From Rufibacter sediminis (lineage in GTDB: Bacteria > Bacteroidota > Bacteroidia > Cytophagales > Hymenobacteraceae), in contig NZ_JACOAF010000053.1 of assembly GCF_014269285.1 (NCBI RefSeq), forward strand, positions 4,250 through 49,752: DNA of 45,503 bases, given 5' to 3'. A program made the translations under genes and the position numbers. A model generated the notes under the pieces. That model worked only from the letters and a program-made list of their open reading frames with translations. It did not search any database and had not been told where the DNA came from. Numbering within the stretch: the first letter of the stretch is position 1; each line of letters opens with the position of its first letter. This document shows positions 25,001 to 31,794 of this stretch, piece by piece.

Positions 25001-25696
25001 CTCACAGAACTTACTCTTCCTGAGTTGGCGCCACTCATCCAAGCTTTAGAAGAAGAGAGGGAACAATGTCAGACTCAATGGGGTCAGTTGGAACTGAAAC
25101 TGCAACAAGACGAGGCCCTGCGTGAGAAACACCGCCAGCTTACCCAGCAGCTGGATGTACAGAAAGGCGAGGCCGAGCGCTGGGATCGGTTGGCGCGCCT
25201 CATCGGCTCCGCCGATGGCAAGAAGTTCAGCAAATACGCTCAGAGTCTAACACTGGCCCGTTTGGTGGACCTCGGCAACCGCCACCTGCACCGCCTCAAC
25301 GACCGCTACCGCATTCTCAAGAGCTCCGAGAACGAACTGGAACTGCAGATCCTGGACACGTATCAGGGCGATGCCATCCGGTCGGTCAATTCCCTTTCAG
25401 GCGGAGAAAGTTTCCTGGTGAGCCTGGCCCTGGCGTTAGGTTTGTCTGATCTGGCCAGCCACAAAGCCCAGATCCATTCGCTCTTCATCGACGAAGGCTT
25501 CGGGACCCTGGATGCCGAGACGCTGGACATCGCCATGGATGCGCTGGAAAGCCTGCAGGCCAGCGGCAAGATGATTGGCATTATCTCGCACGTAGAAGCC
25601 CTGAAAGAACGCATCAGCACCCAGATTGTGGTGGAAAAACAAGCCGGCGGCCGAAGCACCATTCGGGTGACGAGCACCGTGGGCATGGAAGTGTAG
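22028..25696 (+). CDS. sbcC: SbcC-type SMC-like nuclease ATPase
   Basis: Protein of 1222 residues with a GTG start. Walker A is GPTGAGKTT (37-45) and the Q-loop region is VMLSQGDFTRFL. Very long Gln/Glu/Leu-rich coiled coils flank a zinc hook CPLCG (597-601). The ABC signature NSLSGGESF (about 1120) and Walker B LFIDEGFGTLD (about 1155) close the ATPase head. SbcC with the nuclease SbcD opens and cuts DNA hairpins and protein-blocked ends. No sbcD is present next to it or elsewhere in the window, although the two usually form an operon; the AT-rich KAP gene sits where sbcD would be expected. The high GC composition returns abruptly at this gene. Confidence 0.92.
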   Translation: MKITSVRFLNLNSLQGEHLIRFNEPPLSDSGLFAITGPTGAGKTTILDAITVALYGQVPRHGREVAEIMTRHTGECWSEVEFEAEGKTYRARWNLRRSRGKADGKLQSPVMELIDAATQEVLESRLSETRQRIIDLCGLDFQQFLRSVMLSQGDFTRFLKASESERSELLEKLTDTRIYSQISMAAYEKAKAEKLKLQDLERLLQVDQLLPEEKRLALAYEVTQLKAAARLANQQVQQHQQQQTWLEHLQKLTHKEAQLRTLTTQAQEEQRAWQPNLEKLLRNDQAQPFQTELARLSEVQHQGQRLAQTLAVLQAQIPRQEEVVASQTKASQAARTAHEHAQQTLTQAEPRLDQVLQQDTHLAAQQAQYAKEEQAAAHLQQQIQVLSRQLAAQQEELQTLIAQEQTISQWLLQHLQDEELTESLSEVRAEARSLRDVRAQQAKYQKEHADSALISQNEAKNEKQLQQQLQELERQMQQQKTRLDNLKQQVSTILQGQESDALEQLCQRLPSMCSQLEKQLDLSKTFLQQETRRQDLQVHLATTTQALHQQRTQLVQTKTEREQAQDKLNDVQQILDLQRQIQKYEDARAQLQPEQPCPLCGSTHHPLVDEHQPHMVSEAEQNVVSQQQRLQQLDGQERQLAATVHRLELAEQHTQEQLQSLETQNAALQAQFSALNTALELAHEIAVSDAIHQSWNARKTELQQATDTLEGLRGLRTQIEKAHQDEQKSLTEQQRFRHEIEKIAQKRTLAQARLTQLQEELTDLAEQESVISDTIRGFFSTYGLTYTGNNGAELLAQLEDRRQAFEQQKKQLPELREKLVQAQSMRNSGTQSLQEKQTEAQHKTEQLHAFKEQLQHLLAQRYALLPAGVQPQTEKQRLQQTVTQTAQQLQAAEAALQREQEKLNLLRHQLSEKQKDQQANHQVQTELESSLMQKIKPEGFGSLAELQAVLLPPDEAQRLRLERDRLQKTLHELTHSLKQCRVEYESEKERHLTELTLPELAPLIQALEEEREQCQTQWGQLELKLQQDEALREKHRQLTQQLDVQKGEAERWDRLARLIGSADGKKFSKYAQSLTLARLVDLGNRHLHRLNDRYRILKSSENELELQILDTYQGDAIRSVNSLSGGESFLVSLALALGLSDLASHKAQIHSLFIDEGFGTLDAETLDIAMDALESLQASGKMIGIISHVEALKERISTQIVVEKQAGGRSTIRVTSTVGMEV

Positions 25697-25706
25697 AAGT
25701 AAGCTC

Positions 25707-25745
25707 TTTGACCTCATAGTGTCCGGAGGTCCTACGAGTGTCTTT
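25707..25745 (-). repeat. Repeat A copy 4 (diverged, inverted)
   Basis: Reverse-complement orientation of repeat A, with several transitions (CTCATAGTGTCCGGAGG in place of CTCGTAGCGTCCGGAGG). Confidence 0.65.
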
Positions 25746-25757
25746 AGGTCTTGTCAC

Positions 25758-25796
25758 AGACGCTCGCAGGTTCCGGACGCTACGAGGTCTTTTGCG
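25758..25796 (+). repeat. Repeat A copy 5
   Basis: CAGACGCTCGCAGGTTCCGG then ACGCTACGAGGTCTTTTGCG; four bases of the central CCTCC section are missing compared with 13677-13716. With copy 4 it forms an inverted pair. Confidence 0.7.
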
Positions 25797-25815
25797 CCAC
25801 GGTTCTTGCAGGCAT

Positions 25816-25971
25816 CTGGCGCGAGACTCCAGACTCGTGACAAAGGATGCTGCGAGTCTCCAGACTCGCCGGGAACCACGAACAGGATATTGGCGAAAGG
25901 GCATACTATTGGCGTAAGGGAGTCTGGAGACTCCCTTCATCCCGTGTCACGAGTCTGGAGACTCGCGCCAG
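25816..25971. repeat. Composite element B-II: 26-bp inverted REP-like ends, 156 bp
   Basis: Ends 25816-25841 and 25946-25971 are inverted copies differing at one base (CTGGCGCGAG, W-CTCCAGACTCGTGAC). Inside are two more palindromes with the same centre: GCGAGTCT-CC-AGACTCGC (25852-25869) and AAGGGAGTCT-GG-AGACTCCCTT (25916-25937). The ends share the frame CTGGCGCGAG-N-CTCC with element B-I, but the interiors differ. Confidence 0.78.
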
Positions 25972-25998
25972 TTGCTATTTAGGTAAGGGGTGTTTTTC

Positions 25999-26020
25999 GG
26001 CTTGTTTTCTGAAAACGGCC
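25999..26020. repeat. Intergenic hairpin family member
   Basis: GGC-TTGTTTT, loop CTG, AAAACGG-CC, between the convergent sbcC and amt genes. Confidence 0.5.
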
Positions 26021-26026
26021 TAAATA

Positions 26027-26062
26027 CAGGAAAGGCTCCCATGTATGCGGGAGCCTTTCCTG
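26027..26062 (-). terminator. Terminator of amt
   Basis: CAGGAAAGGCTCCC, 8-base loop and exact complement (26027-26040 and 26049-26062), 41 bases beyond the amt stop. Confidence 0.72.
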
Positions 26063-26102
26063 TTTTATCGTGCTACGTGCTACGCACTGCATACTACCAC
26101 AG

Positions 26103-27413
26103 CTACATCTTCTCATCGTGTTGCGACAAGTCCAGCCCCAGTTGCTCTTCTTCCATAGACACGCGCAAAGGGGCAATCAGATTTGTGACTTTCAGGAGAA
26201 TCCAGGAACCGACGAAGGCGTAGATGGAAACCCCAACCAGAGCGCCTAGTTGCACCAGGAACAGCTTGGTTTCGCCAAACAGCAGTCCCTGATCTGGGAT
26301 GGCGGGGTTTACGCCTTTGTTCGCGAAAACGCCGGTTAAAAGCATCCCCACCATTCCGCCTACGCCGTGGCACGGAAACACGTCCAGAGTATCGTCCAGG
26401 CTGGTGCGGGAACGCCAGTCCACCAAAAGATTACTGATCACCGAAGAGATAACGCCTATCGCAATGGAATGCGGCAGAGTCACAAAGCCCGCGGCCGGCG
26501 TAATGGCCACCAGTCCTACCACGGCCCCAATACAGGTTCCCATGGCGCTGGGCTTACGGCCTTTCACGCCGTCAAAGAAAATCCAGGCCAGGGCGGCGGC
26601 GGCCGAGGCGGTCATGGTCGTGGCCAGCGCCGTAGCCGCCAAGGAGTTGGCTCCCATGGCAGAACCCGCGTTAAACCCGAACCAGCCAAACCACAGCAAG
26701 CCGGTTCCCAGGAGCACAAAGGTGATGTAGGCTGGTGAATGGCTTACCTCGTGCCGTTTCTTCAGACAGATGGCCGAGGCCAGGGCCGCCCAGCCCGCCG
26801 ACATGTGCACCACGGTACCTCCGGCAAAATCCAGCACGCCCAGACTGAACAGGAGTCCTTGCGGGTGCCACGTGGCGTGGGCCAGCGGCGCGTAGATGAA
26901 GATAAAGAACAACAGCACGAAAACCGTGTACGAGGTAAACCTTATCCGCTCTGCAAATGCGCCGGTAACCAGGGCCGGGGTGATGATGGCAAACTTCAGC
27001 TGGAACATGGCAAATAAGGCCAGCGGAATGGTGGGGGCCAGTTCCCAGGGAGCGCCGTCCAGCACGTTCCGCATCATGAAGAACGTGGCCGGATTCCCGA
27101 AAAAGCCGCCTATTGAATCTCCGAAGGCCAAACTAAAACCAAAAATTACCCAGATGACCGAGATCATGGCCATGCAGATAAAACTCTGCAGCATGGTGGA
27201 GATCACATTTTTCCGGTTCACCATGCCGCCGTAGAAGAAGGCCAGGCCGGGAGTCATGATGAGCACCAGGGCCGTGGCGGTCAGCATCCAGGCCGTGTCG
27301 GCGGGGTCCAGCCCTGCTATCGGTTTCCCGCTAGGAATGGAGGGGAAAAAAAAGGTCAGGATTACCGCAATGACCAGCAGGATGAACGGAATCTTGGATA
27401 GTCTCGTGAGCAT
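26103..27413 (-). CDS. amt: Ammonium transporter Amt
   Basis: Protein of 436 residues with 11-12 membrane helices. Amt landmarks are present: DTAWMLTATALVLIMTPGLAFFYGG, the FQLKFAIITPALVTGAFAER region, and the pore twin histidines in GGTVVHMSAG (H203) and CHGVGG (H349). The cytoplasmic tail is short and ends LDLSQHDEKM. It conducts ammonium across the inner membrane, normally controlled by a PII protein GlnK; no glnK is adjacent, so regulation by PII cannot be inferred from the locus. Single-gene unit with a terminator at 26027-26062. Confidence 0.95.
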   Translation of the reverse strand: MLTRLSKIPFILLVIAVILTFFFPSIPSGKPIAGLDPADTAWMLTATALVLIMTPGLAFFYGGMVNRKNVISTMLQSFICMAMISVIWVIFGFSLAFGDSIGGFFGNPATFFMMRNVLDGAPWELAPTIPLALFAMFQLKFAIITPALVTGAFAERIRFTSYTVFVLLFFIFIYAPLAHATWHPQGLLFSLGVLDFAGGTVVHMSAGWAALASAICLKKRHEVSHSPAYITFVLLGTGLLWFGWFGFNAGSAMGANSLAATALATTMTASAAAALAWIFFDGVKGRKPSAMGTCIGAVVGLVAITPAAGFVTLPHSIAIGVISSVISNLLVDWRSRTSLDDTLDVFPCHGVGGMVGMLLTGVFANKGVNPAIPDQGLLFGETKLFLVQLGALVGVSIYAFVGSWILLKVTNLIAPLRVSMEEEQLGLDLSQHDEKM

Positions 27414-27773
27414 AAAAGAGCCAAATAATGTTTGTTAGGTTGGTGTTGGGTCGTATTCAAGCTTTTAATTTGTTAAAAACATTTTACTCTTTAAAACTTA
27501 TCCTTGAGATAATTTCAGCTTACAACACATCGTTTTACCAAATTGACAAAGGCCTATTTTCATTCCGATAATTACCCTGGGCAAGAAACCTCACCGGATA
27601 ACAGATTGACAAAAAGCTTTCTACTGATTTAAGCTTTTGGCAAAAATTCGCCTTACTGGCCTTCCACTCGCCCGGACTTCAACTTTATTCCCCGCCCCCT
27701 GTTTTACTGGACACTAAGCGCTATTTTGCGGCGTATTATGAGAATGACTAACCTGCCACTACCCATGCGTTTC
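27414..27773. other. Spacer between divergent amt and nuclease genes
   Basis: AT-rich upstream region for both genes. Only an 8-bp inverted repeat AAAAGCTT...AAGCTTTT (27612-27619, 27631-27638) stands out. No clear TAnnTTTG promoter or sigma-54 site was found. Confidence 0.4.
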
Positions 27774-28544
27774 ATGAAACCAACTCTGCCCCTGAGCGTC
27801 TGGCTTGCCTTCCTGATTTTTTGCCTGGGTTGCCAGCAGAGCCGTGATTACTCCCAGGATCAGAAAACCGAGGAGACGACCGCTGAGAACCAGTACAAAG
27901 TCATCGCGATCAAAGACGGCGACACCATTGAGCTGCTGAAAGACGGAAAACCGCTGCGCATCAGGTTACAGGGCGTGGACTGCCCTGAGAAAAACCAGGA
28001 CTTCGGGACCCGGGCCCGGCAATTCACGTCTGATCTGGTCTTCGGCAAGTCCGTTGGTTTGGTGGTGCATGACATTGACCGCTACGGCCGCACCGTGGGC
28101 GAGATTATCTTGCCCGACGGGCGCAACCTGAACCACGAACTGGTGAAAGAAGGATTCGCCTGGCATTACACCGCTTACTCCAAAGACCCTGAACTGGCCC
28201 GCCTGGAGGCAGAAGCCCGCGCCGCGAAAAAGGGTTTGTGGGAGCAGCCATCGCCGCAGGCACCCTGGGATTTCAGAAAGAACCGCGGCAATGCAGCATC
28301 AGGCGCTAACGTTTCTTCGGGAGCTAAAAAGAGTACGGCGGCCACTCCTAAGACGGCTTCCACCACTTCGGCCACAACTTCCTCTAAAAATGGGAAAGCG
28401 TATTTCTGCGAGAGCAAAGGCGCCACCACCTATCACCTGGACCCCAACTGCAACCGGCTGAAGCAATGCAAAAGCGGAACGGGAACGATCACCGTGGCCC
28501 AGGCGCGCAAACAGGACCGAACTCCCTGTAAGGTTTGCTCATAA
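27774..28544 (+). CDS. Thermonuclease-like (SNase) lipoprotein with Cys-rich tail
   Basis: Protein of 257 residues. Lipoprotein signal peptide MKPTLPLSVWLAFLIFCLGC, with the lipidated Cys at residue 20, which is why 27774 was preferred; in-frame ATGs at 27738, 27744 and 27765 are alternatives. The SNase OB-fold has DGDTIELL, RIRLQGVDCPE (Arg and Glu of the active site) and DRYGRTVGE (second Arg). A low-complexity Ala/Ser/Thr linker follows. The last 45 residues hold six Cys/His ligand candidates (YFCESKG, YHLDPNC, RLKQC and PCKVC), like a small Ada-type zinc-binding module. Likely a surface or periplasmic nuclease that degrades DNA or RNA for nutrients. Confidence 0.82.
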   Translation: MKPTLPLSVWLAFLIFCLGCQQSRDYSQDQKTEETTAENQYKVIAIKDGDTIELLKDGKPLRIRLQGVDCPEKNQDFGTRARQFTSDLVFGKSVGLVVHDIDRYGRTVGEIILPDGRNLNHELVKEGFAWHYTAYSKDPELARLEAEARAAKKGLWEQPSPQAPWDFRKNRGNAASGANVSSGAKKSTAATPKTASTTSATTSSKNGKAYFCESKGATTYHLDPNCNRLKQCKSGTGTITVAQARKQDRTPCKVCS

Positions 28545-28653
28545 GCCATCTACAAGAACTTATATTTCTTTAATCCAACTACATTCTTCTAATTCATACA
28601 AAACAGAGAACTAATCACCCCGTAAAATACAAAACATCAACCAAACGAAGATT

Positions 28654-28956
28654 ATGAAAAATCTGAAGATATCTTTGGTCATGCTGTGCTCTGTATTTGT
28701 ATTAGGGGGAAGTGTCACCCATGAAGCACAAGCCCAGCAAGTAAAGAAAGAAAAGAAAGGCTGGAGTAAAAAAGCCAAAGGCGCCGTGATTGGCGGAGCC
28801 GGTGGTGCCGCCACAGGTGCCATTTTGGGCGGCGGTAAAGGGGCCGTCATTGGGGCCGCAGCCGGTACCGTGGCCGGTGGCGCCATAGGTAGAAAGAAAG
28901 ACCGCAAAAAAGACCCTAAGCGCTACGACCAGTACGCCAAGAAGAATAATGACTAA
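28654..28956 (+). CDS. Small glycine-zipper envelope protein
   Basis: Protein of 100 residues with signal peptide MKNLKISLVMLCSVFVLGG...AQA. The basic segment KKEKKGWSKKAKGAVIG leads into a glycine-zipper hairpin of about 40 residues (GGAGGAATGAILGGG and so on) and a charged C-terminus RKKDRKKDPKRYDQYAKKNND. Function unknown. Shorter paralogue of the protein at 18205, which argues for a duplicated family in this genome. Ends at a strong terminator. Confidence 0.78.
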   Translation: MKNLKISLVMLCSVFVLGGSVTHEAQAQQVKKEKKGWSKKAKGAVIGGAGGAATGAILGGGKGAVIGAAAGTVAGGAIGRKKDRKKDPKRYDQYAKKNND

Positions 28957-28982
28957 TACCCTTTAACTTTAAGTCAGAAAAT

Positions 28983-29013
28983 CGGCTTCTCTCCTGGAGA
29001 AGCCGCTTTTTTT
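28983..29013 (+). terminator. Terminator of the second glycine-zipper gene
   Basis: CGGCTTCTC, loop TCCTG, GAGAAGCCG, one C, then seven T; 27 bases after the stop. Confidence 0.88.
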
Positions 29014-29078
29014 ATGTCCTAACTGCAAGTGTGTTCTACGCCAGTTTTACAGAAAACACGGCAAAACCAAACGGCTGC

Positions 29079-31547
29079 TTAATACTGGCCGCCCTCGCGT
29101 TCTGGGCCGGACGGCAGCTCGCCTTCTTTTTCTTCCCGCTCCCGTTTCTGGCCCGTATTCCCGAAACGGTAGCTAAAGCCCACGAACACCAGTTGGCTCT
29201 GCGGTTTGTAGCGGCTGGTTTCCTCCAATTGGTTTTCAATGAAGGTGTAAGAGTCAAACCGCATGGTGTTGAACAGGTCCTGCACCCGCACAATGATGTT
29301 TCCCTTGCCGCCCAGAATCTCCTTGCGGGCACTCAGGCTGGTGGTGTAAAACGAAGAACGCTCGCCCTGCAAGGTCACCGTGGGTGAACGGTAGTTCATG
29401 GAAAGCTGAATCTCGGTTTTGAAAGGCAGCGTGAAGTTGGAATTGAGGCGGCTGGTCCAGCTTAGGCGGCTGTTGGTGGCCAGCCCCTGCTCGGTGGCAT
29501 CTATCTTGTAGTTGAACCCCGAGACGTTGGCGTTGAGGCGCCACCACTTAAACAGGTTGGCGGTTCCGGTTAACTCCACGCCGTAAGATTCGCCGGAGGC
29601 GATGTTCTGGAAGGTAGAAATCGTGGCATCCTGATCCAATTCATTCCTGAAGTCACTCCTGATGGTTTGCACCACATCGGTCATCCGGCGGTAGAAAACG
29701 CCTACGGTGGCGGTGGTCTCCTTCCAGAAACGCAGGTAGTTGACCTCGTAGGAATCAATGAACTCTGGCTGCAGGTAAGGATTTCCCTGTCGTATGTTTA
29801 AGGGGTCCGAGACATCCCGGAACGGGTTCAGTTGTCCGGTCCAGGGGCGGTCAATGCGGCGGCTGTAGCTGGTCTGCACTTTCTGCTCCTCAGAGAATTC
29901 ATAGGTCAGAAACAAACTGGGAAACAGGTTCAGGTAGTCCTGCTTATTGCGTTGCTTCTGGGTAATCTGGTCGGTGACAATGTTGGTCTGCTCTAAGCGG
30001 GCACCCAACTGGTAACTGAATTTGTTCAGCGCGTTCCCGTAGTTTCCGTACACGGCATGCACCCACTCGTCATAGATAAAATGGTTGGTGCGGTTGATGC
30101 TGTTTTCATAGCGGCCGGTGTTTCGGTTGAAGTCAGTGGCTTGCACGTCTTCGTCGCTGCGTTCAAAGGTGCTGCGGTAACCGGCCTCCCATTTGCCTTT
30201 CTCGCTGAACGGGTGCACGTAATCTACCTGCAGGGAGAATTCCCGTTCTTTTTCCAGCCCCTCGTTTTTCTGCAACTCACTTTTATCGGCCAATTCGCCC
30301 CCTTCCGCGTTGTAGAACAACCGCCTGAAATCGTCTTGCCCGGTTTCCTCCTCGTGGTTGAAAACGGCATCGGCGGTCAACTCGCGACCGGCACGGTCAA
30401 AGGTTTTCCGGTAACCCAGCGTGTACTCAAAAAGCCGACTGGTTTCGTCCCCGAAAGTGGTTCTGGTGGAGGTGCTGTTGAGCGACCGGTCTTCCTCTAA
30501 GAAGCGGTAAAAGGTGTTTCCTTCATTCTCGCGGTAGCCGTAGCGGTACAGCACCGATCCCGTAATGCTTTGCTTATCCGTTAGCTGATAATCGGCCCCG
30601 AAACGCACGTTATGGTTTCCCCGCCGGTTCTCGTTTTCCGACTCCTGGTCCAGATAAGAAGTGGAATCTGGTTTAGCATCATCTCTCCTGTAATTAGTCC
30701 GGAACACGCTTCCGGTGCCTTTTCTGTAATCTTGCCGGAAATCATAGTTGGTGAACAGGTTCAATTTGCCGAAACGGTAGTTCAGGTTAAGTGAGGTGTT
30801 GTAGCGGTTGCCTATTCCGGCGTTCGCCGATGCCACTCCGTTCAAGCCCCTTTGCTTCTCTTTTTTCAGAATGATGTTCAAAACGCCGCCCGTGCCGCTG
30901 GGGTCGTATTTAGACGAGGGATTGGTAATCACTTCTACGCGCTCAATGGTGCTGGCCGGAATTTGGTCCAGCCCCAGGCCGCTCAGCGCCGAGGGTTTGC
31001 CGTCAATCAGAATAGTGATGTTGGAGGTTCCGCGCATGCTCACGGTTCCTTCCTGGTCAACCGTCACCGAGGGCACGTTCTGCATCACATCCACCGCCGT
31101 GCCGCCCACCGTAGACAAGTCCTGCCCCACGTTGTACACTCTTCGGTCCAGGCCGTATTCCACCTGCGCCCGCTGCCCTACCACTTCCACCGCCTTCAAC
31201 AGCGTGCTAGACGACCGCACGGCAATTACCCCCAGGTTCACGTTAGGCGCAGCAGCCGTCACCTGAATGTTGGGCATCACGCGGGTGGCATACCCCACAA
31301 ACGATATTTTGAGATGATAGCGGCCGGCAGCCACCGGAGCCACGACAAAACTCCCATCGCCTTCTACCAGGGCACTGGCCACAATGGAAGAATCTGCGCC
31401 CGCCAGCAACGCGGCCGTGGCGTAGCCCACCGGTTGTTTGGTGGTGGCATCTTGCAGTTTACCGGTGATTTTACCTTGGCCAAAGGCCGTGGTACTAAGG
31501 AGCGAAATACAGCAGAGAAGGAGAAAGAACGAGAGGTGATGTTTCAT
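29079..31547 (-). CDS. TonB-dependent receptor-like outer-membrane beta-barrel protein (1)
   Basis: Protein of 822 residues. Signal peptide ends at TTAFGQ. Domains in order: CarboxypepD_reg-like repeat (about 25-110, GKITGKLQDATTKQPVGYATA), TonB plug (about 125-235, VDVMQNVPSV, MRGTSNITILIDG, IERVEVITNPSSKYDPSG), then a C-terminal barrel of the OMP_b-brl_3 type. The last residues QLVFVGFSYRFG make a typical last strand, followed by a charged tail. Such receptors import iron complexes, oligosaccharides or peptides; no SusD partner is adjacent, so it is not a SusC pair. Related in plan to the protein at 39048. Confidence 0.88.
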   Translation of the reverse strand: MKHHLSFFLLLCCISLLSTTAFGQGKITGKLQDATTKQPVGYATAALLAGADSSIVASALVEGDGSFVVAPVAAGRYHLKISFVGYATRVMPNIQVTAAAPNVNLGVIAVRSSSTLLKAVEVVGQRAQVEYGLDRRVYNVGQDLSTVGGTAVDVMQNVPSVTVDQEGTVSMRGTSNITILIDGKPSALSGLGLDQIPASTIERVEVITNPSSKYDPSGTGGVLNIILKKEKQRGLNGVASANAGIGNRYNTSLNLNYRFGKLNLFTNYDFRQDYRKGTGSVFRTNYRRDDAKPDSTSYLDQESENENRRGNHNVRFGADYQLTDKQSITGSVLYRYGYRENEGNTFYRFLEEDRSLNSTSTRTTFGDETSRLFEYTLGYRKTFDRAGRELTADAVFNHEEETGQDDFRRLFYNAEGGELADKSELQKNEGLEKEREFSLQVDYVHPFSEKGKWEAGYRSTFERSDEDVQATDFNRNTGRYENSINRTNHFIYDEWVHAVYGNYGNALNKFSYQLGARLEQTNIVTDQITQKQRNKQDYLNLFPSLFLTYEFSEEQKVQTSYSRRIDRPWTGQLNPFRDVSDPLNIRQGNPYLQPEFIDSYEVNYLRFWKETTATVGVFYRRMTDVVQTIRSDFRNELDQDATISTFQNIASGESYGVELTGTANLFKWWRLNANVSGFNYKIDATEQGLATNSRLSWTSRLNSNFTLPFKTEIQLSMNYRSPTVTLQGERSSFYTTSLSARKEILGGKGNIIVRVQDLFNTMRFDSYTFIENQLEETSRYKPQSQLVFVGFSYRFGNTGQKREREEKEGELPSGPEREGGQY

Positions 31548-31706
31548 GCAGGAGGAATAAAGTACGCGTATTGGATTAGTTATCTTTATACAGAAACGGC
31601 CACAAAGCGCTTCTGATTTAGAAAATCTGAACTTATTAGAGTCTGCTTAACACGAAAGGTTTAACTCCATCTCATTCTTTTCATACAACAACTTAAAATC
31701 GTTTCT

Positions 31707-31742
31707 GTTTTGAGCCTGTTTTATCCAAACTGCCCTAAAACG
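31707..31742. repeat. Intergenic hairpin family member
   Basis: GTTTTGAGCCTGTTT, ATCC, AAACTGCCCTAAAAC with three mispairs, upstream of receptor 1 and just beyond the lpdA terminator. Confidence 0.5.
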
Positions 31743-31744
31743 CA

Positions 31745-31771
31745 AAAGGCCCGGGCAGAGCCCAGGCCTTT
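31745..31771 (-). terminator. lpdA terminator
   Basis: AAAGGCC-C-GGGC, loop AGA, GCCC-A-GGCCTTT, 24 bases after the lpdA stop at 31795 on the minus strand. Confidence 0.75.
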
Positions 31772-31794
31772 GCAAAATGATACGTCAGACGTTA

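Larger units (their letters stand above)
25697..26102. other. 406-bp gene-free spacer with dense repeats
   Basis: Between the convergent sbcC and amt genes. It contains repeat A copies (25707-25745 inverted, 25758-25796), composite element B-II (25816-25971), a hairpin-family member (25999-26020) and the amt terminator (26027-26062). No gene is visible. Confidence 0.75.

Noticed and set aside
30852-31616. 254-codon frame antisense to the receptor 1 gene
   Set aside because: Composition shadow of a real outer-membrane protein gene; no family features and antisense to the signal peptide and plug domain.
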